The notes beneath the pieces were generated by a model. The model saw nothing but the letters and a program-made list of their open reading frames with translations, was not told the origin of the DNA and did no database searches. From Candidatus Woesearchaeota archaeon (GTDB lineage Archaea; Nanobdellota; Nanobdellia; SCGC-AAA011-G17; GW2011-AR17): a stretch of DNA of 9,995 nt. A program made the translations under genes and the position numbers. Below, piece by piece: positions 1 to 6,280 of this stretch (within the stretch, counting starts at the first letter, position 1; every line of letters begins with the position of its first letter). The stretch lies in the NCBI GenBank assembly GCA_016211095.1, contig JACQSW010000035.1, forward strand, positions 1-9,995, read 5' to 3'.

Positions 1-38
1 GTTTTAGATTGTTTTTGTGTTAATCTTGAAAAGTGTTT

Positions 39-206
39 TTAGTGCCTTTTTCTTTTCATGTAGCAATCTCTGCAGTAGACAGGCTTGCCTTCTATCGGCT
101 TGAATGGTACTTTGCATTCGTTGCCGCAGTCGGAACAAGTTGCTGTGTGCATGTCTTGAGGACTAAATTCCCTTCTTGGTGGTCCTCGCCTTTCGAATTC
201 TCTCAT
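39..206 (-). CDS. CxxC-x17-CxxC zinc-ribbon small protein
   Basis: A 55-aa protein with two CxxC knuckles, CSDC at residues 24-27 and CRDC at residues 45-48, separated by exactly 17 residues. The order and spacing match the small family named for its CxxC-x17-CxxC domain, found in many archaeal and candidate-phylum genomes. Four cysteines in this arrangement should bind one zinc ion. The N-terminus (residues 1-18) is rich in Arg, Glu and Pro, and the last residues are basic (MKRKRH), which would suit nucleic-acid or ribosome binding; that role is inference. The ATG at 206 is preceded by an in-frame stop, so it is the first possible Met. A GAGGT sequence (218-222) lies 11 bases upstream and an AGGA (211-214) lies 4 bases upstream. 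The gene stands alone here and is divergent from the MgtE pair. The molecular function of the family is not known to me. Confidence 0.85.
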   Translation of the reverse strand: MREFERRGPPRREFSPQDMHTATCSDCGNECKVPFKPIEGKPVYCRDCYMKRKRH

Positions 207-247
207 ATTTTCCTTTTACCTCTATAGTCGTTAATAACGTAAGAAAA

Positions 248-259
248 CCGTTTAAAGTC
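248..259 (-). promoter_or_regulatory. Probable TATA box for the zinc-ribbon gene
   Basis: On the minus strand this reads GACTTTAAACGG. Its centre is about 48 bases before the ATG at 206, so a start site some 26 bases downstream (about 228) would give a leader of about 22 bases that contains the GAGGT at 218-222. A second candidate, GATTAAATAACG at 269-280, would give a longer leader. No experiment supports either. Confidence 0.4.
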
Positions 260-330
260 TTCTGCGCACGTTATTTAATCTTTAAGACAAAAGTTGTGTG
301 TTTATAAACCTTTCTGCGGTTTCTTGAATA

Positions 331-340
331 GGTATTTAAG
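331..340 (+). promoter_or_regulatory. Probable TATA box for the MgtE-like pair
   Basis: The sequence GGTATTTAAG is a good archaeal TATA match. A start site about 26 bases downstream falls near 362, just before the ATG at 368. This favours an almost leaderless mRNA and argues against the in-frame TTG at 359, which would lie upstream of the start site. Another TATA-like element, TTTATAAACC at 301-310, could serve as an alternative promoter with a longer leader. Confidence 0.5.
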
Positions 341-367
341 GGCAAAAAACAGTAATTATTGAGGTAT

Positions 368-910
368 ATGGCTATTTTTGACGCTAACTTCAAAGAGATA
401 TTCTCTTCGCAATTAGTCTCCATTATTGGCGGCCTTATTGCAGGAACTATACTTGCAGTGTATACAGACCAAATATTGCTTATCCCCGGAATGTTGATAC
501 TTCTGCCTGGCTTCTTAGAGATGCGGGGCAACATAAGCGGCTCTTTTGCTGCGAGGTTAAGCTCAGGATTATTTTTAAGGGTAATAAATGCAGACAGAAC
601 AAAAACTAAGCTTATAAGGGGCAATTTATTTGCATCATTTTTCCTGGCATTTTTTGTATCATTAGCTTTAGGCGTTATCGCATTTTTATTTAACCTTATC
701 GTGTTCAAATTGTTTACGCTAAAAATAATTTTTCTCCCATTAATTGCGGGGATAATTGCTAACGCAATAGAAATACCACTAACGCTATTTGTTACTTTTT
801 ATCTTTTCAAGAAGGGGCATGACCCAAATAACATAATGGGGCCGTTTGTAACATCAACAGGGGACATAACAAGCATTGCTTCGCTGCTTATTGCACTGGT
901 GATCATATGA
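368..910 (+). CDS. SLC41/MgtE-type divalent cation transporter, first half
   Basis: A 180-aa integral membrane protein made of a single MgtE-type transmembrane domain, with about five hydrophobic segments (roughly residues 13-33, 37-52, 86-113, 118-147 and 158-180). Family hallmarks are visible: a Pro/Gly-rich helix followed by RGN-x-SGS (residues 53-59), a DPNN turn at 152-155, and a helix with an acidic residue, TSTGD, at 162-166. In bacterial MgtE an Asp in the equivalent last helix lines the Mg2+ pore. The cytoplasmic N domain and CBS pair of bacterial MgtE are absent, as is usual for archaeal SLC41-like proteins. The stop codon overlaps the next gene's start (ATGA, 907-910), so the two halves are probably made together and pair as a heterodimer. 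I chose ATG 368 over TTG 359; the GAGGT at 361-365 is too close to act as a normal ribosome-binding site. Mg2+ is the likely but unproven substrate. Confidence 0.82.
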   Translation: MAIFDANFKEIFSSQLVSIIGGLIAGTILAVYTDQILLIPGMLILLPGFLEMRGNISGSFAARLSSGLFLRVINADRTKTKLIRGNLFASFFLAFFVSLALGVIAFLFNLIVFKLFTLKIIFLPLIAGIIANAIEIPLTLFVTFYLFKKGHDPNNIMGPFVTSTGDITSIASLLIALVII

Positions 911-1602
911 AAAACTTAAGAAGGCACTTAGCAAGGATAAGGGGGCTGAAGAGAGAACAGCATCACAAATTAATCCACCATGTTCACAAAAAATACAAAA
1001 TATCAAAAAAAACGCTTTTCTACGTTAAGGAATACGGGCCGCATTCAAATGTTGCTAAAACAATAATCAGGGAGTCTGTGAAGATACTTTTATTCGCGTC
1101 AATCATCAGCTCTTTAGGCGGCTTAGGCTTAGAGTCCATCAAAACACGTTTCATCGCACTCCTTCCATTAGTTATCCTCTTGCCTACACTAAATGATATG
1201 GTAGGGGACTATGGGAGCATAATCTCCTCAAGGTTTTCAGTTATGCTTTATGAAAACAAAATAAAAAAAAATTTATATAAAAATCAGGAACTCAGGCATT
1301 TATTTGCCCAAATATTCATAATTGCCATGCTAACAACAGTCATAAGCTTAGTTTTTGCTTTGATCATCTCCGCATTTTCCAATTACAATCTAGATGCCAA
1401 ACTTATTGCTAAAATATTCCTTATTAGCCTTATTGATGTTATTTTACTAATCCTTATCCTGTTCTTTGTGTCTGTTTTTGCAGGAGTTTATTTCTATAAA
1501 AAACAGGAAGACCCAAATAACTTTCTAATACCCATAACAACTTCGGTTGCGGATTTCGGCAACATGATCATCCTATCTGGATTGGTCTTACTCTTTTTTT
1601 AG
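907..1602 (+). CDS. SLC41/MgtE-type divalent cation transporter, second half
   Basis: A 231-aa membrane protein homologous in layout to the preceding one. Residues 1-55 form a very basic, His/Lys/Arg-rich cytoplasmic extension. The MgtE-type domain follows, with hydrophobic segments near 58-76, 82-96, 132-158, 166-196 and 207-231. The GN signature of the family is replaced by VGDYGS (99-104), while DPNN (202-205) and the pore-type Asp in TSVAD (212-216) are kept. Each protein supplies one such Asp, which fits a heterodimer resembling the two fused halves of eukaryotic SLC41. It starts inside the previous gene through an ATGA overlap with no separate Shine-Dalgarno site, so translational coupling is likely. 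It ends 10 bases before the convergent EamA gene. The basic N-terminus could be a sensing or docking element, but nothing in the sequence proves that. Confidence 0.82.
   Translation: MKNLRRHLARIRGLKREQHHKLIHHVHKKYKISKKTLFYVKEYGPHSNVAKTIIRESVKILLFASIISSLGGLGLESIKTRFIALLPLVILLPTLNDMVGDYGSIISSRFSVMLYENKIKKNLYKNQELRHLFAQIFIIAMLTTVISLVFALIISAFSNYNLDAKLIAKIFLISLIDVILLILILFFVSVFAGVYFYKKQEDPNNFLIPITTSVADFGNMIILSGLVLLFF
1592..1600 (+). terminator. Possible T-tract terminator of the MgtE pair
   Basis: The sequence TCTTTTTTT runs into the TAG stop codon, and another TTTT lies at 1611-1614. Archaeal termination commonly uses such U-tracts. With only 10 bases between convergent genes, a signal inside the coding end is plausible. 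There is no stem-loop. Confidence 0.3.
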
Positions 1603-1612
1603 CCCAAAAATT

Positions 1613-2500
1613 TTAGGTTATTGAAATTGCCCCGATAACTATCAGTATTATCGCTGACAACTTTAATAGAAGGGACGATTTGTTGATTTCTTCTTCTAAA
1701 GCTTTTTTAGAAATAAAAATGCTTACGCCAACGGCAAAAATTAAAACGAAGAAGGGTTGCACCGCGCCTAAAGCGCTCACAAGCGTTACGAAACCGAATG
1801 CTGTTGCTATATTGATAAAAAGATTTCCAAAAACATTCAAGGATTGGTTAAAAGTTATTAACGCAACAACTTTTTTGCCGTTCTCTTTAACCGTCATCTT
1901 CAACTCGTTAAACTTAAAATAAGCAAATGGTATTAAAGCGAAAACAGCTCCAACCCTTATGTACGAGAACACAGTCCAAAAATCCGCAAAGTTAAGCAAA
2001 TATTTTGCGATAACACCATTAACAGCAAACGCAAAGTTGCTTAGCATCATAATCCAAAAAGCCCCACCTAAACTAATATGCTTTAAACTTTTAGATGATG
2101 CCAGCACAGCGCCAACAACTAACAAAACAACCCCCACATAAGTCTTTGCTGTAAAAGATTCATCAAGGAATATTCTTGCGAGGAAAACTGTAAATAACGG
2201 GGCAAGATATAGCAGCGCCGTGACCCTTGAGATTTCTTCAATTTTTGCGGCTTTTAAATAAAAAATTGTCGCTAAAACGCTAGCTGCCCCGGATAAAAAC
2301 CCAAGTAAGACATTAATCGGAGACAGCGGGGCGTAACCATGAAAAGCGTAAACTAAGACAGCCGCCACCAATCCTACAAAGCCAAAGATTGTCACAGGCA
2401 GCGTTGGTTTACGAATCCACTTAGTCAAAGTGTACTTGTCTATAACGTTAACTATTGCAAAAGTCAAAGCGGCCAAAACTGAAAAAAAAATCCATAACAT
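1613..2500 (-). CDS. EamA/DMT-superfamily transporter
   Basis: A 295-aa, strongly hydrophobic protein with about ten membrane helices arranged as two five-helix EamA repeats (about residues 3-135 and 144-295). The repeats are recognisable by the paired segments ending in a charged loop: YLKAAKIEEISRVTALLYLA (81-100) followed by LDESF, and the later IATAFGFVTLVSALGAVQPF (231-250) followed by SKKALEE. The length is typical of the drug/metabolite transporter superfamily. These carriers move small metabolites such as amino acids or nucleotide-sugar-like compounds across the cytoplasmic membrane, and the substrate cannot be read from the sequence. The gene has its own TATA box with the predicted start site at the ATG, so it is probably a leaderless single-gene unit rather than the tail of the upstream cluster. 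Confidence 0.85.
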   Translation of the reverse strand: MLWIFFSVLAALTFAIVNVIDKYTLTKWIRKPTLPVTIFGFVGLVAAVLVYAFHGYAPLSPINVLLGFLSGAASVLATIFYLKAAKIEEISRVTALLYLAPLFTVFLARIFLDESFTAKTYVGVVLLVVGAVLASSKSLKHISLGGAFWIMMLSNFAFAVNGVIAKYLLNFADFWTVFSYIRVGAVFALIPFAYFKFNELKMTVKENGKKVVALITFNQSLNVFGNLFINIATAFGFVTLVSALGAVQPFFVLIFAVGVSIFISKKALEEEINKSSLLLKLSAIILIVIGAISIT

Positions 2501-2522
2501 CAGAGTAGCTTTACAAAGATTT

Positions 2523-2538
2523 CTTTAATAAGCCTTTC
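2523..2538 (-). promoter_or_regulatory. BRE/TATA promoter of the EamA gene
   Basis: On the minus strand a BRE-like GAAAGG (2533-2538) is followed directly by CTTATTAAAG (2523-2532). The box centre lies about 27 bases before the ATG at 2500, which predicts a leaderless transcript. The element overlaps the stop codon of the preceding gene. Confidence 0.5.
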
Positions 2539-3287
2539 TAAAAAGAATCTGGCGGGAATAACTCCCTGAAGGCAGATTCGACTTTCCCAACCATAGCTTC
2601 AATGTTTTCCTTTTTGTCTGTTGTTACCGAAATGTTAAGATGGGTGTTAAATTTTTGTGTAACAAATATTCCCCTAGTTATGTGCATCCCTAAACCAAAA
2701 TTAGCATATTCAGTTGCCATCGCATAAGGCTGCGGGTGATAAGGGAAAAAGTTTTTTACCTCATCTCGAAAAAATGAATAAACAGTTTGTTGTCCAGCAA
2801 AGCGTTTGCATACGCCTTCAAATATTTCTGGCGTAACAGATGGAATGTTTGCCACTTTTGAAAATATCCCGGTATCCTCAACTAAATGTAAGGGTTCTGT
2901 CCTTGAAGTTAACTCCCTAAAAATAGCTAGGGGTATTTGTTTGTTTTCTGTGCACATCCTGCTGTAGCTCACAGTTTCAATGCCCTCGGTTAAAATAGTT
3001 GCCAGCTCAGCTGTTTCTTCTAGGCTAGCTTCAAAGCTGTAAAGCTCAACCCTGTCATGGACATACGGATGTAATTTATAAGATTTGTAAGAAAAAAAAT
3101 CTTTCAAAACCTCTTTAGCACTTTTTTGCGTGGGAAGCAACTCGCCTAAACCACTAATTTTTTCACAACTTTTCAGCCTTACACTAAATTTTTTTGAAAA
3201 AGACAATTCCGGAATTTTTATTTTCCTTCTTTCTAGCGATTCTACAACCCTTTGCGCATCATCAAATTTATCATCCATTTTAATCAT
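2538..3287 (-). CDS. Unknown soluble 249-aa protein, last gene of cluster
   Basis: I do not recognise this protein. It has no signal peptide or membrane segment, so it is predicted to be cytoplasmic. The first 35 residues are charged (IKMDDKFDDAQRVVESLERR), probably helical. The centre contains SFEASLEETAELATILTEGI (84-103), another likely helix. The C-terminal third is aromatic-rich: FFPYHPQPYAMATEY at 180-194, then GLGMHITRGIF (198-208) and a beta-like stretch NTHLNISVTT (214-223). His and Cys residues are scattered and form no recognisable metal site. Its ATG (3287) directly abuts the stop of P3 (TAAATG), with only a weak GGT upstream, so translation is probably coupled. An alternative start is ATG 3278 (MDDK). 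It is the last gene of the dense cluster and shows no visible similarity to P1-P3. Confidence 0.75.
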   Translation of the reverse strand: MIKMDDKFDDAQRVVESLERRKIKIPELSFSKKFSVRLKSCEKISGLGELLPTQKSAKEVLKDFFSYKSYKLHPYVHDRVELYSFEASLEETAELATILTEGIETVSYSRMCTENKQIPLAIFRELTSRTEPLHLVEDTGIFSKVANIPSVTPEIFEGVCKRFAGQQTVYSFFRDEVKNFFPYHPQPYAMATEYANFGLGMHITRGIFVTQKFNTHLNISVTTDKKENIEAMVGKVESAFRELFPPDSF

Positions 3288-4166
3288 TTAACCTTTTTTT
3301 AAGTGAAAAAAGATGTTCGACCCCCATTCAATTTGCTGTTTTATCGAGTCCAAAACTTCTTGATTGGGCGCGTAAATAGTGCAATTCTCAATGAATCTGC
3401 CAAATTCTTTTCCTTGATTATTGGCAATTTTAACAAGGCCATTGTTAGCCACCGTAAAGTTGTTGGATCCTTTTAGACAAATTACGTTGACAGAAAAATC
3501 GCTAGACAGGAAAAAGTTGTATTCTCCCTCTATCTTTTTTATTTTTGCAGAAAAACCTTCAGCATACTTAAAGTTGAGATTTCCTTTTAGGTTTGTTATT
3601 TTGGCAGAAAAATTTTGGGCATGGCAAAAGGCGTCGTTTCCGTTTAGATTTTGTATACTAGTAGAAAAATTGTTGGCCTGCCAAAAGTTGTATTTCCCCT
3701 CTATCTTTTTTATTTTTGCAGAAAAATAGTTGGAATTGGAAAAGTTGGAGTATCCATTTAGTGCATCTATTTTAATATTAATCGGGCGGGTTATTTTGCC
3801 TTCCAAAAAAACCCCTAACCAATTAGCGTTAACTGCTCCAAATTTAAAATTGTTGTTTCCTTGTTGATAGCTTGTTTGTATTAATGCTGAGAGGTATAAT
3901 CCAAAAGATTCACTCTCATTTTTTTTAACTGCTGCTTTTTTGTAAAATTTTTTAATCCGTTCATGGCTTATTTGGAAACTTTTCAAAAAGGTTGAAACAT
4001 TCTTAAAGTATTCCTTACCTTCATCCAAATTGTGCTCATCATTGTACTTGTTTTTTTCAAAACAAGCGAGCAACTCATCAACCACCGCTTCATCACTAAC
4101 TATAACTTGTAACTTTTTTTCTTTTTCAGGTTTTTCCGCTGTTCCGAATACGTGTTCTAGCCCCAT
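3288..4166 (-). CDS. P3: repeat-containing paralogue, six 19-aa units
   Basis: A 292-aa cytoplasmic protein, the largest of three paralogues in this cluster. Residues 1-90 are charged and mostly helical, opening with HVFGTAEKPEKEKKLQV (5-21). The family motif SALIQTSYQQGNNNFKF spans 93-109. Six uninterrupted 19-residue units follow at 138-251, each of the form G-x-x-N-F-x-x-(A/S)-x-x-F-S-x-x-I-x-x-(L/I)-x. A C-terminal cap (about 252-292) contains ENCTIYAP and an amphipathic helix. The strict period, small and polar turn residues and alternating F/I positions suggest a beta-solenoid. This is inference; the unit is not a pentapeptide or hexapeptide repeat. P2 aligns with it without gaps through residue 175. 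The gene starts 2 bases after the stop of the DUF4406-like gene. No catalytic motif, signal peptide or membrane helix is visible, and the function is unknown. Confidence 0.8.
   Translation of the reverse strand: MGLEHVFGTAEKPEKEKKLQVIVSDEAVVDELLACFEKNKYNDEHNLDEGKEYFKNVSTFLKSFQISHERIKKFYKKAAVKKNESESFGLYLSALIQTSYQQGNNNFKFGAVNANWLGVFLEGKITRPINIKIDALNGYSNFSNSNYFSAKIKKIEGKYNFWQANNFSTSIQNLNGNDAFCHAQNFSAKITNLKGNLNFKYAEGFSAKIKKIEGEYNFFLSSDFSVNVICLKGSNNFTVANNGLVKIANNQGKEFGRFIENCTIYAPNQEVLDSIKQQIEWGSNIFFHLKKG
3512..3555 (-). repeat. 44-base direct repeat, copy B (units 4/5 of P3)
   Basis: This stretch matches 3683-3726 at 42 of 44 bases, the two differences being an adjacent CT/TC swap. It encodes FSAKIKKIEGEYNFF (205-219). 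Confidence 0.9.
3683..3726 (-). repeat. 44-base direct repeat, copy A (units 1/2 of P3)
   Basis: This is the partner of 3512-3555 and encodes FSAKIKKIEGKYNFW (148-162). The offset of 171 bases equals 57 codons, or exactly three 19-residue units. Confidence 0.9.
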
Positions 4167-4168
4167 TT

Positions 4169-4561
4169 TTATTTTTTAAAGATAGGTATTTCGTCTAATG
4201 ATTTGTATATTTTGAGGCCTTTTTCTTTTGCCATTTTTTCTTCTACGTCTGTTCCTGGGCTGCTGCTTATTATGTAGATTGCGTCGTAGAATTGTATGTG
4301 CCATGCGTGCAGGTCTATGTAGTATTCCCAGTTTGCGTTGCTTTTGTGTTCCCAGTCTTCAGTCATTTTGTGCGGCAGGTAGAAGAAGTGCCCTTTGCTT
4401 TGTATTTCTAGCGCGACTTTTTCAGCGAGAGAAACATTTTCAGCTTTTTTTATCGGGTTTTTGTCTGTGTATGGCCCTGCTACGTAGATTCTTAGGGGCA
4501 AACCCTTTCGGATTTTTTGTTCGACCTTTAACTGTTTGACTTTTTTATTAAAGTATTTCAT
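4169..4561 (-). CDS. DUF4406 / nucleoside 2-deoxyribosyltransferase-like protein
   Basis: A 130-aa soluble protein with the core of the DUF4406/nucleoside 2-deoxyribosyltransferase-like fold. It has a beta-strand plus loop IYVAGPYT (25-32), a helix beginning at N42, a second strand ending FFYLPHK (59-65), a tryptophan-rich segment, DAIYIISSSPGTDVEEKMAK (93-112) and the final strand LKIY (116-119). In the family the AGPY loop and the S-x-G-x-x-x-E element hold a nucleotide or nucleoside, and the helix-borne Glu is usually the catalytic or binding acid (E106 or E107 here). The substrate is unknown; it may act in nucleotide salvage or cleave a nucleotide-derived ligand. The basic 20-residue N-terminus is extra to the domain. 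It sits between P2 (8-base gap) and P3 (2-base gap). Its codons almost always end in A or C in the stretches I read, unlike the T-ending codons common in P3. Confidence 0.75.
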   Translation of the reverse strand: MKYFNKKVKQLKVEQKIRKGLPLRIYVAGPYTDKNPIKKAENVSLAEKVALEIQSKGHFFYLPHKMTEDWEHKSNANWEYYIDLHAWHIQFYDAIYIISSSPGTDVEEKMAKEKGLKIYKSLDEIPIFKK

Positions 4562-4569
4562 CCTATCAT

Positions 4570-5289
4570 TTATTTAGGCATTTTACCAAGTAGGAATTCG
4601 ACATCCAATGGTTCATCAGCGTATCTTTTTAATTCTTTAAGCGTTTGTGAATCAGGTGAATAAATTTGGCAGCGTACCATTCTCCAGCTATATGCGCGCC
4701 CGCAGTTGTTTCGGTAGTTTAATATCTCTATTTTACCATTTTTGGCATAGGTAAATGCCTCTCCAACTAATTGATTGATTTTAACAGAAAAATCCTTAGC
4801 TCCTAAGAAATCCGCATCTCCCATCAATGTTTGTATTTGGGCATTAATACCACTACTATGTTTGAAGTTGCATCCTCCTGCCAAACAATTTATTTTTAGG
4901 TTGATGGGTTGATTTTTATTTGTTTGCAAATCGCTACCAAAATATGAGGATTGAAGATGTTCAAATTCGAAATTGTTAAAGCCTTGTTCGTAACTTGTTT
5001 GTATCAATGCGGAAAGAAAAGTTCCCTTATAGTCTGTATGATATGCCAAAAATTTTTTTTGGGGTAATTTATTATTCACCTTTGTTATCAGCTGAGGTGT
5101 GATGCCAAAACTTCTTAAAAAAGTTAAGCTGCCATCAAAAAATTTGGACAAATCTGTAACGTCCATAGTAACGCTTTTATAAAAATAGACCAACAATTCA
5201 TCAACAACTTCTTCTTCTCTAACCACAACCTGCAACTTCTTCTCTTCAACAGGCTTTTCTGCTATTCCAAAAACGTTGTCTAAGCTCAT
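4570..5289 (-). CDS. P2: paralogue following dppF, about three 19-aa units
   Basis: A 239-aa cytoplasmic protein of the same family as P3. It opens with DNVFGIAEKPVEEKKLQVVV (4-23), matching P3 residue for residue in layout, and has SALIQTSYEQGFNNFEF at 93-109. Repeat units begin at Gly 138 and 157 (each 19 residues), followed by a degenerate third unit from 176 and a cap with RCQIYSP (206-212). It therefore looks like P3 with three fewer units. The start I chose, ATG 5289, overlaps the dppF stop as ATGA; an upstream in-frame Met at 5307 lies inside dppF and would add six residues encoded by its end. The MSLD start is shared with P1, which supports this choice. No enzyme motif, signal peptide or membrane helix is seen, and the function is unknown. 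Confidence 0.82.
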   Translation of the reverse strand: MSLDNVFGIAEKPVEEKKLQVVVREEEVVDELLVYFYKSVTMDVTDLSKFFDGSLTFLRSFGITPQLITKVNNKLPQKKFLAYHTDYKGTFLSALIQTSYEQGFNNFEFEHLQSSYFGSDLQTNKNQPINLKINCLAGGCNFKHSSGINAQIQTLMGDADFLGAKDFSVKINQLVGEAFTYAKNGKIEILNYRNNCGRAYSWRMVRCQIYSPDSQTLKELKRYADEPLDVEFLLGKMPK

Positions 5290-6275
5290 TTTAAGGGATA
5301 GTGGCACATGACCTTTCTCCCATCATCAAAATCAATGGGTTGAGATTTTTCTTTTTTGCAAAGATCTTTAACGTATTGGCATCTTGTGTGGAATCTGCAG
5401 CCTTGCGGGGGGTTGACTGGGCTTGGTACGTCTCCTTGGAGTATTATTCTCCTTTTTTTTGCGTCTGGATCAGCTATTGGTGTTGCTGAAAGCAGCGCTT
5501 CTGTGTAAGGGTGTTTGGGGTTAGCGTAGACTAATTCTTTTTTGCCCATTTCAACAATTTGGCCTAGGTACATCACTGCGACGTTTTGGCAGATGTGCTC
5601 AACCACATTTAGGTCGTGAGAAATGAAGAGGTAACTTAAGTCGTACTTTTTTTGCAAATCTTTCAGTAAGTTGATTACTTGTGCTTGTACAGAAACATCT
5701 AATGAGGATACCGGTTCATCTGCCACTATCAGTTTTGGTTTTACTGCCAGCGCTCTTGCGATGCCAACTCTTTGCCTTTGGCCTCCGCTGAATTCGTGCG
5801 GGTATCTTCCGTAATGTTCTGATTTGAGCCCAACTTCTTCTAATAACTGTTTAACCATCGCTGGCCTTTCTTCTTTTTTTCCCAAATTATGAATTGTCAA
5901 AGCTTCTTGTACAATTGAGCCAACTGTCATCCTCGGATTTAATGAACTGTAGGGATCTTGGAATATTAGCTGCATGTCTTTCCTTTTTTTCCTCATTGCC
6001 TCTCCTTTGAGTTTTAGGATGTCTTGGCCTTCAAAAAGCACTTCTCCTTCGCATGCCCCTAAAAGGCTTAGGATCGCTCTTCCTGTTGTTGATTTCCCGC
6101 AACCAGACTCCCCAACCAAGCCCAAAGTTTCTCCCCTGCTTATTGTGAACGATACGTTGTCTACGGCATGTACAAAAGCTTCTGTTCGCGCTATTATCCC
6201 ACTTTTTATTGGGAAGTACTTTTTTAGGTTCTTAACTTCTAAAAGTATTTCTTCAAGCTTTTGTTGGCCATTCAT
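5286..6275 (-). CDS. dppF: Oligopeptide-type ABC transporter ATPase, DppF/OppF-like
   Basis: A 329-aa ATPase of the dipeptide/oligopeptide/nickel ABC importer family, expected on the cytoplasmic face of the membrane. All nucleotide-binding motifs are intact: Walker A GESGCGKS (55-62), Q-loop Q106 in IFQDP, signature FSGGQ (162-166), Walker B LIVADEP with catalytic E187, and switch H220 in ISHDL. The C-terminal oligo_HPY region (from about 240) has C293, C299, C306 and C324, a pattern that in characterised DppD/DppF proteins binds a [4Fe-4S] cluster. The F-type assignment rests on FPIKSG (21-26), FSGGQRQR and the position after a D-type ATPase. I start at ATG 6275, five bases after the P1 stop, because the in-frame extension upstream runs through P1 coding sequence. 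No permease or binding-protein gene is present, so the ligand is unknown. Confidence 0.92.
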   Translation of the reverse strand: MNGQQKLEEILLEVKNLKKYFPIKSGIIARTEAFVHAVDNVSFTISRGETLGLVGESGCGKSTTGRAILSLLGACEGEVLFEGQDILKLKGEAMRKKRKDMQLIFQDPYSSLNPRMTVGSIVQEALTIHNLGKKEERPAMVKQLLEEVGLKSEHYGRYPHEFSGGQRQRVGIARALAVKPKLIVADEPVSSLDVSVQAQVINLLKDLQKKYDLSYLFISHDLNVVEHICQNVAVMYLGQIVEMGKKELVYANPKHPYTEALLSATPIADPDAKKRRIILQGDVPSPVNPPQGCRFHTRCQYVKDLCKKEKSQPIDFDDGRKVMCHYPLK

Positions 6276-6280
6276 TTTCT

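Larger units (their letters stand above)
3414..3755 (-). repeat. Six tandem 19-codon units within P3
   Basis: The units begin at Gly 138, 157, 176, 195, 214 and 233 of the protein and are all exactly 19 residues long. The first five share the core N/A-F-x4-x-F-S-x-x-(I/V); the sixth is degenerate (GSNNFTVANNGLVKIANNQ) and leads into the cap. Confidence 0.85.

Noticed and set aside
33..227. Open frame on the + strand over the zinc-ribbon gene
   Set aside because: It is antisense to the minus-strand gene, which has the exact CxxC-x17-CxxC pattern and upstream signals.
271..708. 145-aa minus-strand open frame
   Set aside because: It is antisense to the first MgtE-type gene, has no recognisable domain and crosses that gene's promoter.
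3421..3729. Repetitive + strand open frame (FIFAEK-like repeats)
   Set aside because: The repeats are the antisense image of the 19-residue repeats of P3.
3414..3755. CRISPR array or pentapeptide-repeat interpretation of the P3 repeats
   Set aside because: The repeats are in-frame 57-base coding units without spacers, and the protein period is 19 rather than a multiple of five.
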